Part shown: positions 1 through 7,865 of the stretch, in pieces | How positions within the stretch are numbered: the first letter of the stretch is position 1 | Layout of the letters: each line of letters starts with the position of its first letter | Virus record (IMG/VR): IMGVR_UViG_3300037083_000054 | Span: 58,835-122,834 of that record | DNA length: 64,000 nt | Strand: one strand, 5' to 3' | Origin: a virus | Notes under the pieces: generated by a model | The model's database searches: none | Seen by the model: only the letters and a program-made list of their open reading frames with translations | Told to the model about the DNA's origin: nothing | Position numbers and translations under genes: made by a program

Positions 1-2
1 AG

Positions 3-1070
3 GTTGTTAACCAACGATGGCGACTCGAAGCGACCGATTACGGTCTTGCCTATTTCCTTAATCCTGCCGAACGTCGATTGATGCTCATACATAAGCATCA
101 CCCATATGATGCCTCATTCGAAGACGGCTTACGAGCCGGGTCAATTCATGGCCTCGGAATTCGTTCGATTGTTTATTGGGAGTGGAAGCAAGCGACAGAA
201 ATTCAAGCGTTTCTTGTGGAATATCTTGAACGAATGGCGGGCGGCATTCAGATTTGGAAGTATCCAATGGGGAATCGCCAAGCCGAAGCGAAAGCTCGGG
301 AGGCGGCTGAGAACTATAACAGCGGACACGAACACATCATGCTTGTCCCAGTGCCCATCGGTGAAGCGGGCAATCAGTATGGTGTCGATGTCGTCGAGCC
401 TGGATTCCAAGGCATTGAGACGATCCAGCACTTGATCAAGGATTACTTCAACGATCGCGTCAAGCGGTACATCTTGGGCCAGAAACTGAGTTCCGAAGCC
501 GAAGCAACGGGCATGGGTTCCGGCGTCGCCGAGCTGCATATGGACACGCTGTTGCAGATCATCAAGAGCGATGCGACGGCCCATGAAGAAACGCTGACCG
601 ACGAATTGCTCGGGGCGATTATCAAGGTCAATGTCGACAAAAAGGTCTGGCATGATCCGGGATTCCGACCGCGATTCGTGTGCGAGACGGAAGAATCGGA
701 CATTGACAAGAAGTCGGAAGTCGTCTTGGCGTTCATGGGGCAGGGGATTAAGTTCCGCCTGCCTGATATTTACGATTTGGTAGGGATGGCTCAGCCAGGA
801 CCGGACGACGAAGTCAATCCTGATGCTCCGCAGGGAGCGAAACCGGGTGAAGCGGGCTTGCCAAAACCCGATGCGAAAACGAAAGAATCGGGTGATCCAA
901 AGTCGCCTTCCGAGCGTTCTGAAAGCATAAAGGACGGCGAGGACTCGACCGCTCGTGACGATAATGCGGCGAATAACGGACATGCCGCGTCGCATATCCA
1001 AAGGTATAGTCGTCGGTTGCCGTTCTCCGTTCCGTCTGGTTGGAAACGACGACCGAAAACAGGGAAATAA
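3..1070 (+). CDS. Portal protein, Mu gp29-like (DUF935), C-terminal part
   Basis: The frame is open from base 3, so the 5' end lies outside the window. About 355 codons remain. The block LGQKLSSEAEATGMGSGVAE and the surrounding residues resemble the C-terminal half of Mu gp29-type portal proteins, which form the dodecameric DNA gate of the capsid. The last ~100 residues are Pro/Lys/Ser-rich and end with HIQRYSRRLPF, which carries the RYS motif repeated in the following genes and in the scaffold protein. The stop is 2 bases before the next start. The family call is from residue patterns only; the tail extension is not typical of the family. Confidence 0.75.
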   Translation, partial: VVNQRWRLEATDYGLAYFLNPAERRLMLIHKHHPYDASFEDGLRAGSIHGLGIRSIVYWEWKQATEIQAFLVEYLERMAGGIQIWKYPMGNRQAEAKAREAAENYNSGHEHIMLVPVPIGEAGNQYGVDVVEPGFQGIETIQHLIKDYFNDRVKRYILGQKLSSEAEATGMGSGVAELHMDTLLQIIKSDATAHEETLTDELLGAIIKVNVDKKVWHDPGFRPRFVCETEESDIDKKSEVVLAFMGQGIKFRLPDIYDLVGMAQPGPDDEVNPDAPQGAKPGEAGLPKPDAKTKESGDPKSPSERSESIKDGEDSTARDDNAANNGHAASHIQRYSRRLPFSVPSGWKRRPKTGK

Positions 1071-1072
1071 TC

Positions 1073-1543
1073 ATGGATTTGATCGACCGCATTAGCCGAG
1101 CTAAATCAAACGACGATGTCGATCGCTATTCATTTGAGGAATCGAAACATCCTCGCGGCGACGGCGGAAAGTGGTCTGGAGTCGATCATGCCGCAAAAGC
1201 GGTCGAACACTCCAAGTCGGCAATGGATCGTCCGGCGAACTCAAAAGGCGACCCGAAGATTGTTGCGGGCTGGGCACACGAAGCGTCTGAGGATGCTCAC
1301 GAGGCCACAAAATCGGCCACAGATGCCAAGTCCCATGAGAAAGCGGCAGCGGCTCACAAGTCAGCCGCGAGACTCCATGCTTCGAACGCCAAGTTTCATT
1401 ATTACCATACAAATCCGATGTTGCATGAGGCTGCCGAAGATCACGAGAAGGCGGCTGACATCCATAGGACACTTCAGCAAAAGCACTCGGAAATGGCTGG
1501 CGGTCCGAAGATGGACAAGTTCGCAAACCGGACACTTTCATAG
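1073..1543 (+). CDS. Small head-region protein with DRYS and ESKHPRG motifs
   Basis: A 156-residue Ala/His/Lys-rich, probably helical protein. I chose ATG 1073, just after the portal stop, over the longer frame that begins inside the portal gene. It starts MDLIDRISRAKS, then VDRYSFEESKHPRGDGGKW. A DESKHPRG-like element is common at the C-termini of phage head-morphogenesis (Mu F-like) proteins. Here it follows an RYS motif shared with neighbours. The function is unknown; position suggests a minor head or core protein that may be processed at RYS (inference). Confidence 0.6.
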   Translation: MDLIDRISRAKSNDDVDRYSFEESKHPRGDGGKWSGVDHAAKAVEHSKSAMDRPANSKGDPKIVAGWAHEASEDAHEATKSATDAKSHEKAAAAHKSAARLHASNAKFHYYHTNPMLHEAAEDHEKAADIHRTLQQKHSEMAGGPKMDKFANRTLS

Positions 1544-1562
1544 TCGATAAGGAATGTGAATC

Positions 1563-2084
1563 ATGGAACTGACAGACCGCATCAATCAAGCTCGATCGCA
1601 GTACGAAGTCGATCGCTATTCCTTCAACCCTGATCAGAAGCGGGACGAATCCGGGAAATGGTCAAAATCCGAAGATGAATCGAACAGCGATTATCACAAA
1701 GCTCGCGACGAGGCAACTGAAGCCACTCGTGTATCTCATGTGCAGACGAAGGACGCCGTTACCTATGCTCCGTGGCGATTCACAACCAAAGTTCTGTCGC
1801 CATCTATGCAAGAGGCTCTCGAAAAGCAGCGGTCAAACAAACCTGCCTATGAGTTTTCCTCGAACGCAATTGAAATGGCAAAGCGTGGTTATCACGGAAT
1901 CGCGAGCGAGTTTCATCAAGCCGCCGCAGAAGACCATCAAAAAGCGATTGATGAACATCCTTGGGGCCGCGAGAAAGAACGCCATCATCTTGCGAAAAAT
2001 GGCCATCTCGAAGCGTCCGAACTTCATCTCAAAGCACACGCCTTGCAGAAAAAGCGTGCGGCGGACGATCGGCCTTCCGAGTAA
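1563..2084 (+). CDS. Small head-region protein, paralogue of the preceding gene
   Basis: A 173-residue protein starting MELTDRINQARSQYEVDRYS and continuing with KRDESGKW, the same N-terminal layout as the gene before it (DR-I--A-S---VDRYSF). The rest is rich in Ala, His, Glu and Lys, with repeated HQAAAEDHQKA-like segments that look helical. A weak ribosome site (AAGGAATG) precedes the ATG. It is clearly paralogous to its upstream neighbour at the N-terminus. No enzyme motif is seen and the function is unknown. Confidence 0.6.
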   Translation: MELTDRINQARSQYEVDRYSFNPDQKRDESGKWSKSEDESNSDYHKARDEATEATRVSHVQTKDAVTYAPWRFTTKVLSPSMQEALEKQRSNKPAYEFSSNAIEMAKRGYHGIASEFHQAAAEDHQKAIDEHPWGREKERHHLAKNGHLEASELHLKAHALQKKRAADDRPSE

Positions 2085-2112
2085 TAAATTTCGCCTGATT
2101 GGTATGTCTGGA

Positions 2113-2129
2113 AAATAACACGCTTATTT
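2113..2129. promoter_or_regulatory. Imperfect copy of the AAATAAGC/GCTTATTT palindrome
   Basis: AAATAAC-a-cGCTTATTT is a degenerate version of the palindrome found perfectly at 23464, 28057, 41175 and 60392. It lies 25 bases before the ATG at 2154. The downstream TTATTTCGT-CAGGAA is also shared with the copy at 41175. It is a candidate operator. Confidence 0.4.
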
Positions 2130-2153
2130 ATTTCGTTCAGGAATTTACGGCAA

Positions 2154-4004
2154 ATGAGCACAATCCGAGAGCGAATTCGTGGTGCGGTTGACTTGTATTC
2201 TTTTAATACAAACGAGAAGCGTGATGCTGATGGAAGATGGGCTTCCAGCGGCGATGCTCATTCGGAAGCCGAGCGAGCGAATTCCGTGTTCAGGAAGCAT
2301 GAGCAACCGACCGCTTCTGCGTCCGTTGACGAGGATGGTTCGTACAAGGTCGAGCATCCCACGCATGGGGAATTGACTTCGAACGAGATTGATAACCTGC
2401 ATTCCGCCGCATCGGATGTCGATCGAGCCAACAAAGTGCTCTCGAAGCACGGCCATGAACCTCTGGCGACAATCGGCGACGACATGCAGACAACGCACGA
2501 TCCTGACAACCTCGAAGATGCGAGCGATGAGGTCAAGCGAGCCAATAAGGTCTTCGAAAAGCACGGACTGCCGGATCGAGCGAATCTGGAAAATGTGAGT
2601 GGTATGTTCGGCGATTACAACTCGTCAGTGGACGCCGACGAACTTGAGCAAGCCGACGCGGATCACGAGAAGGTCAAGAGGATCTTCGAAAAGCACGGGA
2701 TTGACCCAAAGCATTCCAGCATCACAAACGCGAACGGTTCGTGGGAGTCAAAACACAATCTCGACGATATTGAGTCCCTGCATCAGGACATTTCGCGGGC
2801 CAACAAACGATTGGAAGCGATTGGGTTGAAACCGAATCTGAAGATGGCGATTCAGTTGGGGGAAGCTTACTCGCCGCATGATCTGGATGAAATCAATGAC
2901 GCGATCGACGTTCTGAAGAAGTTCCGAGACAAGGAACGATATTCACGCCGCGAGGATCTATCGTCGATTGTGCGGGCCAAATACGTTCTGCGGGATTTCG
3001 CGATTGACCGCTATGCCGAAGGTCACTGGATTACAGTTGAGCCATCTGGGACGCATATTGAGCTTGATGGCAAAGGAAACGTTCTCAAAGGTCCGAACAT
3101 CAATAAAAGTCCACACGGAACGCTTCCGCCTCCTGCTAAACCAAAAGTTAAGACTCCTATTCAAGATCCAATGTTGCGAGGAACAACGCCGCTTCCGCCT
3201 CCTGCTAATAAGAAATTGCCGCCAGTTCCCGGACAAGAACCGCCATCCGCTCCATCATGGTTCAAAGGCGGCAAGAAAAGCGAAGTTTCCGCTCCCGGAA
3301 GCATGACTCATCGTTTGCGATCGGCAATGGAAAATCATGTTCACTCAGTTGTCCAGCCGAAGAAGGATGAACACTTTGCGGAACATGCCCCCGAAGAAAA
3401 GGCAGCCTCCCAAATGACTCCCGATGAGCATCTCCGCAAAACCGTGGAAGACATCAAAAAGCGACTTGCCGCAAGCGTGAAGCAAGCGGTTGCCTCGCCA
3501 TCAGCCGAGAAGCCCAAGCCGAAAAAGCTGACGGCCCAGATTGATCCGGAAACGACGAAAGCGGCCTTTGCTCCGAAAGCCAAACCGGAAAAGAAACCGG
3601 AGATGCCGAAACCGCAGTCGGTCGCTCCTGCCGCTCCAACTCCGCATACCGATTTCTCGCAAGATCGACTCGCTGTCAATCGAGCGAAATCAACAGGCGA
3701 TACAGAACAAGCGAAACAACTTCAGTCCGTCTTGACGAACAAAATCGCAGCGGCAATGGGAATCGTTCAGACGTCAGCGAGTGCCATCAATGACTTTGAA
3801 GCACGGCTGCGGAATGGGGTCGCGAACTACGCGAAACGCAAGTCAGCGGTTGGCCAATTGGATCTGTTTTCCGGCGAGACTCGATCATCATCCAAAACAC
3901 AATCGCACTTGGATTGGGACGAGAGTAAGCATCATCGGGGGCTTTGCCCATTTAATGGCACTTGCCCGAATAATGAAAGGTCTGCCCGTTTAATCGGTGC
4001 ATGA
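2154..4004 (+). CDS. Repeat-containing head-region protein, 3' end replaced by an insertion
   Basis: A 616-residue protein starting MSTIRERIRGAVDLYSFN, matching the two genes before it. Residues ~40-260 contain about four repeats of ~50 residues centred on VKRANKVFEKHGL-like helices. Further motifs KERYSRRED and FAIDRYAEGHW follow, then a Pro/Lys-rich linker. The C-terminus reads LDWDESKHHRG and then turns into the left end of the mobile element (3940 onward), which supplies the last ~20 residues. The original C-terminus therefore probably lies beyond 9298. A virion-interior or head-assembly role is inferred from position and shared motifs. Confidence 0.65.
   Translation: MSTIRERIRGAVDLYSFNTNEKRDADGRWASSGDAHSEAERANSVFRKHEQPTASASVDEDGSYKVEHPTHGELTSNEIDNLHSAASDVDRANKVLSKHGHEPLATIGDDMQTTHDPDNLEDASDEVKRANKVFEKHGLPDRANLENVSGMFGDYNSSVDADELEQADADHEKVKRIFEKHGIDPKHSSITNANGSWESKHNLDDIESLHQDISRANKRLEAIGLKPNLKMAIQLGEAYSPHDLDEINDAIDVLKKFRDKERYSRREDLSSIVRAKYVLRDFAIDRYAEGHWITVEPSGTHIELDGKGNVLKGPNINKSPHGTLPPPAKPKVKTPIQDPMLRGTTPLPPPANKKLPPVPGQEPPSAPSWFKGGKKSEVSAPGSMTHRLRSAMENHVHSVVQPKKDEHFAEHAPEEKAASQMTPDEHLRKTVEDIKKRLAASVKQAVASPSAEKPKPKKLTAQIDPETTKAAFAPKAKPEKKPEMPKPQSVAPAAPTPHTDFSQDRLAVNRAKSTGDTEQAKQLQSVLTNKIAAAMGIVQTSASAINDFEARLRNGVANYAKRKSAVGQLDLFSGETRSSSKTQSHLDWDESKHHRGLCPFNGTCPNNERSARLIGA
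3940..4003 (-). repeat. Left terminal repeat of the 3.9-9.3 kb insertion
   Basis: GGCTTTGCCCATTTAAT, then TTGCCCGAATAAT and TGCCCGTTTAATCGG. It is the inverted counterpart of ends at 6576-6641, 9232-9298 and 56658-56724. Each has three TGCCC-type subrepeats. Confidence 0.6.
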
Positions 4005-4013
4005 AAAATTATC

Positions 4014-4349
4014 ATGGCCATGAAGCCTGAAGAACTATTCAATTTAGCCGTCACAGACAAGTTTCCCGACTATTTCCATCCAGGGCAAGGCGATTTGGTG
4101 CCAGACGATCTTCTGTCGGCCATGATTGTCCGCTGTGGCGCTCCAGATCTGGGCGGAAAAACGAACAGTGCGCTTGAGGGTGGTGGGCTGGTGATCGATT
4201 ACATTCCAAAAGGAATGCTTGGCGTCAAGCGGCTTGTGCTGAGTTTAAATGATTTGGGAATCAATGTTGTTATGTGTGATCACCTTCCAGAAGATAATGA
4301 GACCATTGTGGATTCAGTTCCACTAAATACCGCCGAACAGCATTCTTGA
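4014..4349 (+). CDS. Hypothetical protein in the insertion
   Basis: A 111-residue protein, MAMKPEELFNLAVTDKFPDY. I do not recognise it. It begins 10 bases inside the mobile element past the left repeat. Its last ~80 bases overlap the end of the converging gene on the other strand. No domain, signal peptide or membrane segment is visible. The regular hydrophobic spacing of the second half suggests a folded globular domain. Confidence 0.45.
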   Translation: MAMKPEELFNLAVTDKFPDYFHPGQGDLVPDDLLSAMIVRCGAPDLGGKTNSALEGGGLVIDYIPKGMLGVKRLVLSLNDLGINVVMCDHLPEDNETIVDSVPLNTAEQHS

Positions 4350-4887
4350 CGTGCGTCAGTTCATGAATGTGGAAAGCCTGCTCGATTGGCGTTCCTTCGT
4401 GGTGATATCTCCATTTGGAGAATACTTCTGAGCAGTCGTTCAAAATCTGATCAATTGTCGCTTTCTGTTTTGGTTGTGTTGTATCTGAACAAAACTGAAT
4501 GCGAACAAGATCTTTTGAACTATTCTCTTCATATAAAGCAGCAATCTTCTTCTGGCTGTTGGCTGTCATTTTCTGAAACAATTCGTTCAGTGGGTGTATT
4601 CGCTTGATAGATGTGTTTTCGCATTTGAGAACGGACTTGAAATACAACTCAACACAGAAAGCTGTTGCGACAACGAATGCTTTTAGAGTGGGAAGCCGTG
4701 TTTCAACTGTTGATCTTGGGTTTTTCTGATGTTCAACCCTCGCTGCTTCGAGACGATTCAGCGAGTCAGCGGCGAGAACCTCAGACGAATAGTCCCAATT
4801 GACCGCATTGGCAAATAACCCAATTCCAGTGTCGTATGGTTCTGTGTCGAGGGCCACATGGTAAATCGTCATATTCGTTGAATCCAT
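4270..4887 (-). CDS. HEPN-like protein
   Basis: A 205-residue protein. The central part AFVVATAFCVELYFKSVLKC followed by HPLNELFQKM resembles the helical core of HEPN-type proteins, which often pair a membrane-facing helix with an H-x-L-x-x-L segment. HEPN proteins are frequent RNases or partners in defence and toxin systems. A catalytic R-x4-6-H is not secure here, so RNase activity is not claimed. It reads leftward behind the ribbon-helix-helix gene (84-base gap) and may be in the same transcript. The call is tentative. Confidence 0.45.
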   Translation of the reverse strand: MDSTNMTIYHVALDTEPYDTGIGLFANAVNWDYSSEVLAADSLNRLEAARVEHQKNPRSTVETRLPTLKAFVVATAFCVELYFKSVLKCENTSIKRIHPLNELFQKMTANSQKKIAALYEENSSKDLVRIQFCSDTTQPKQKATIDQILNDCSEVFSKWRYHHEGTPIEQAFHIHELTHVKNAVRRYLVELNPQWSHYLLEGDHT

Positions 4888-4971
4888 AATTCGCGCGAAC
4901 CATGTCCGATGTCATGACGTCTTAAGAATATCATGATTCAACATTTGACTCTCTTCGCCCCCACGCTCTAA

Positions 4972-5163
4972 TCACGACTTCTTTCGTGATTGCTCACGCC
5001 GAGCTTCTTCCAGCAGAATTTCCCTGGCCCAGGTAGATGTGTGACCATCTGCCGCCGCGTCGAGAACTGTTCGCTCCTCTTTCGTGAGGCGAATACGCAG
5101 TTCTGCACTCTTGCGTGCCGCATCGGATTTGAAGGGCCGTCCCCGTTCTCGTTTGGTTTCCAT
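4972..5163 (-). CDS. Ribbon-helix-helix regulator
   Basis: A 63-residue basic protein: N-terminal GRPFKSDAARKSAELRIRLT forms the likely DNA-binding strand, followed by KEERTVLDAAADG and a helix ending in EEARREQSRKKS. Size and layout match Arc/CopG-type regulators. It is transcribed from one side of a symmetric promoter region (5175-5230) whose other side faces the transposase, so it probably represses both itself and the transposase (inference). It could instead be an antitoxin for the HEPN-like gene downstream. Confidence 0.65.
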   Translation of the reverse strand: METKRERGRPFKSDAARKSAELRIRLTKEERTVLDAAADGHTSTWAREILLEEARREQSRKKS

Positions 5164-5174
5164 ATTATTTACGA

Positions 5175-5230
5175 TAGCAACAATAAATAATGAGTCAACC
5201 CCTTGACGGAGTATTTATTGTTGCTACAAT
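5175..5230. promoter_or_regulatory. Face-to-face divergent promoters with 15-bp inverted operator
   Basis: TAGCAACAATAAATA (5175-5189) and TATTTATTGTTGCTA (5212-5226) form a perfect 15-bp inverted repeat. On the plus strand TTGACG (5203) and TACAAT (5225-5230), 16 bases apart, make a promoter toward the transposase. On the minus strand TTGACT and TATCGT, also 16 apart, point to the ribbon-helix-helix gene. The operator halves overlap both spacers. Confidence 0.7.
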
Positions 5231-5360
5231 AAATCAGTCGAAACAAAACCCGGTCGCTGCTGAAACAACAACCGGGAGCAACCACAACCAGCGTTTCCAC
5301 TGAATGCGATCAACCAAGTTCATTCTACTGGAAACGCCTCTTAAGAAAAGAGGCTTCATC

Positions 5361-6629
5361 ATGTGCGACCGGGAACAACGAGGTTTGGCAATCGCGGCAA
5401 TGACGAAAATCAAACGATGCGGTTATGTGTGGGTCGTTCCCAGCCAGTCCGGAAGCGGTAAATACTCGGTTTCTCCAGACGAACAGTCCCCCTATTGCTC
5501 GTGCCCCGACTTTGAAACGCGGGGCGTCACCTGTAAGCATATTTTCGCGGTTCGATTCACGATGAAGCGAGAACAGCATAGCGATGGTTCAGAGACGATC
5601 ACAGAAAGCGTGACCGTCACGGAGACGGTACGTAAAACGTATCCGCAGAAATGGAAGGAGTACAACGAAGCACAGAAAAATGAGAAAGACCACTTTCAAG
5701 CGTTGCTCCGCAGTCTGTGCGACATGATCAAGGAACCAAACGTTAAGCCCGGTCGTGGACGGCCCAAGCTGGCGATGTCCGATTGCGTGTTCATGTCATG
5801 CTTCAAGGTTTACTCGACCGTCTCGCAGCGTCGGTTTATGTGCGATTTGGATGACGCAACGGAAAAAGGATATCTGGAGCGGACTCCGCACTACAATGCC
5901 ATCGGAGCGTCACTCGAAGGCGAAGCGATGACGCCAGTCCTTATGAAACTGATCGCTGCATCAAGCCTGCCATTGAAGGAAGTCGAAACGGATTTCGCTG
6001 TCGATTCGACTGGATTCACAACCTCGAAATTCTATCGCTGGTACGATCACAAGTATGGAAAAGTCCGCGAAGATCACGACTGGGTCAAATTGCACGCAGT
6101 TTGCGGAGTGAAGACGAACGTGATTACCGCAGTTGAGATTCACGAACGGAACACGAACGATTGCCCGCTTCTGCCATCGCTCTTGGCAAAGACCGCCGAG
6201 AACTTCACGGTCAATGAGATGTCAGCCGACAAGCAATATGCCTCGCGTGACAACTTTGACGCCATTAACGCGATTGGTGCCGACGCCTACATTCCATTCA
6301 AAGCGAACGCGACCGGGAGCGTGGGAGGAATGTTCCAGAAGGCGTTTCACTTCTTCAGCCTGTACCGGGAAGACTTCCTGAAATCCTACCACAAACGGAG
6401 TAACATCGAGTCCACGTTCAGCATGTTGAAACGCAAGCATGGGGACAGCGTCCGAAGCAAGACGGAGGTCGCGATGAAAAACGAAGTGCTGTGCAAGGTT
6501 CTCTGTCACAATATCTGCTGCCTGATTTCCGCGATTCACGAATTGGGAATCCAGCCGGTTTTTGATAAGCTGATCGGCTGCACATTTAATCGGGAACCTG
6601 CACAAGAAATCGCCGCTTTTCGGGATTAA
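5361..6629 (+). CDS. DDE transposase with N-terminal SWIM zinc finger
   Basis: From the internal ATG 5361 (MCDREQRG; AAGAGG upstream) the protein has 422 residues; an ATG at 5304 would add 19. A SWIM-type C-x-C-xn-C-x-H motif is seen as YCSCPDFETRGVTCKHIF. The DDE core is suggested by VDSTGF, SADKQY and NIESTFSMLKR, an IS4/IS5-superfamily layout. The 3' end of the gene lies within the terminal repeat at 6576-6641, so the stop codon is part of the element end. I do not assign an IS family name. It is intact and likely drives movement of the surrounding insertion. Confidence 0.8.
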   Translation: MCDREQRGLAIAAMTKIKRCGYVWVVPSQSGSGKYSVSPDEQSPYCSCPDFETRGVTCKHIFAVRFTMKREQHSDGSETITESVTVTETVRKTYPQKWKEYNEAQKNEKDHFQALLRSLCDMIKEPNVKPGRGRPKLAMSDCVFMSCFKVYSTVSQRRFMCDLDDATEKGYLERTPHYNAIGASLEGEAMTPVLMKLIAASSLPLKEVETDFAVDSTGFTTSKFYRWYDHKYGKVREDHDWVKLHAVCGVKTNVITAVEIHERNTNDCPLLPSLLAKTAENFTVNEMSADKQYASRDNFDAINAIGADAYIPFKANATGSVGGMFQKAFHFFSLYREDFLKSYHKRSNIESTFSMLKRKHGDSVRSKTEVAMKNEVLCKVLCHNICCLISAIHELGIQPVFDKLIGCTFNREPAQEIAAFRD

Positions 6630-6641
6630 ATGTGCAAAGCC
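6576..6641 (+). repeat. Right-type terminal repeat at the transposase stop
   Basis: GGCTGCACATTTAATC ... GGGATTAAATGTGCAAAGCC: an inverted pair within one end, overlapping the last codons of the transposase. It is the GCACATTT variant; the other three copies are GCCCATTT/GCCCGTTT. Confidence 0.6.
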
Positions 6642-6821
6642 GAGTCGAGCCGACATTTATTAACTCCTGATCGTCTGTCTCATCAATCAACCGCCAGTAA
6701 GCGAGAAATGTTTGCTGGCGGTGCGCATTTGTGGCGTAATGCTATTGGATAAATGTCTAACCCTGGATGATAATCGCGAATCAATTTGTCGAGATCCGAA
6801 GGGAATCGCGAGGCTATTCGA

Positions 6822-7373
6822 ATGTGCGTCGAAGACAACATTTTCTCGGATGATTGGGAAAACACCAACGCCGGTCGATCCGTCAATATTTGGTTTGATC
6901 ACTATTTCAAAAATGTGTCGGACGACGCCACTGATAAGTACGACGTCATTTACGGATACTCCGATACGGTCTGGTCAGAATACATTGCGGCCAAGCGTCA
7001 CATTGACACCAAAGCGGAAGGGATTTTGCGATTTGGTGCCGCGTCGGCGACGGTTGTCATTGCCCTCGCGAAATTGAACTCAGTACCCAATTGGGTTGCA
7101 TTTACCCCCTTTGGATTCTTTTGCATTGCGGCAGCATTTTCTCTTGCGGCAACACGAATCACGATATGGCCGCATCCATTGCCGATCAAGGAAGCTCTTC
7201 TCAGATTGGCGGAATTTCACCTCGGCACGCAAAAGGCGATGTTGGCTGCCAACATTCACCGAGCGGCTGTTGGATATGAGATCCTACTCAGGCGACGGGC
7301 GAAGTTGCTTGGCTGCGCATACACGTTTACCGCAGTCGGCATTTTATCACTCGCCCTGTTTCTATTCTTCTAA
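6822..7373 (+). CDS. Membrane protein, SLATT-like
   Basis: A 183-residue protein from ATG 6822; the longer TTG start is less convincing. After a soluble ~65-residue N-terminus come three hydrophobic segments: FGAASATVVIALAK, WVAFTPFGFFCIAAAFSLAA, and GCAYTFTAVGILSLALFLFF at the C-terminus, with a basic helix (LLRRRAK) before the last. Small 2-4 TM proteins of this shape (SLATT and related) occur as membrane effectors in bacterial defence loci. That role is an inference from topology only. It follows the transposase end by 180 bases. Confidence 0.5.
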   Translation: MCVEDNIFSDDWENTNAGRSVNIWFDHYFKNVSDDATDKYDVIYGYSDTVWSEYIAAKRHIDTKAEGILRFGAASATVVIALAKLNSVPNWVAFTPFGFFCIAAAFSLAATRITIWPHPLPIKEALLRLAEFHLGTQKAMLAANIHRAAVGYEILLRRRAKLLGCAYTFTAVGILSLALFLFF

Positions 7374-7589
7374 TCCACCGGCTGGATTGCCGTGTTCGGT
7401 GCCGCCCGTTTTTGAATACGGCATGTGCCGCTGTGGATTGGCAAGCGATTCGCGAGGCGGTTTGATTTGCTGCTGCGGCGACGTCACGGCAACTGGATTG
7501 GCAGTCGGAATAACAGCAGGAACCGATTGAGCGTCCGTGGTTGCTGTGGGGACCGGTATGTTTGATTCTTGATTCTGCTGCGTATCCAT
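7362..7589 (-). CDS. Small Pro/Gln-rich protein
   Basis: A 75-residue low-complexity protein (MDTQQNQESNIPVPTATTDA), rich in Pro, Thr, Gln and Ala, converging on and overlapping the membrane-protein gene by 12 bases. No domain is recognised. A real gene is possible but composition alone cannot prove it. Confidence 0.35.
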   Translation of the reverse strand: MDTQQNQESNIPVPTATTDAQSVPAVIPTANPVAVTSPQQQIKPPRESLANPQRHMPYSKTGGTEHGNPAGGLEE

Positions 7590-7739
7590 TTTCCACCCAT
7601 CATGATTTGTCGAACGATCAACAACTCTCGACGAATTAACTTAACCGCCTCGTTCTTCATATCAGTATTGTGATTTGCATTCACTGACGAAAGCGAGTGA
7701 TTCAAGCCTCATGGAAACCAGTGTTTCTCAAAATCGGGA

Positions 7740-7756
7740 ATATCACACTGTGATAT
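7740..7756. promoter_or_regulatory. Palindromic operator-like site
   Basis: ATATCACACTGTGATAT is an 8-bp perfect inverted repeat with a one-base centre. Its half-site ATATCA(C/T)A matches the operators that overlap promoters at 23534 and 60549. Confidence 0.5.
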
Positions 7757-7791
7757 ATCAGGAAGCCCGTAATGTCTCCTTGAACAACTCC

Positions 7792-7835
7792 AACTCGAAT
7801 CGGTAGCCTTTCTGGCGACGGATTCGAGTTTTTTC
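7792..7835 (+). terminator. Intrinsic terminator
   Basis: AACTCGAATC and GATTCGAGTT form a perfect 10-bp stem around a 19-base loop, followed by TTTTC. It lies 31 bases before the lectin start, so it would insulate that gene from upstream transcription. Confidence 0.65.
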
Positions 7836-7865
7836 ATATTAGTGAAATGGAGAATCTGCATTGTG

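Noticed and set aside
4270-5163. HEPN-like gene plus ribbon-helix-helix gene as a toxin-antitoxin pair
   Set aside because: Gene order and the shared promoter with the transposase fit transposon regulation equally well, and no R-x4-6-H motif was secured in the HEPN-like protein.
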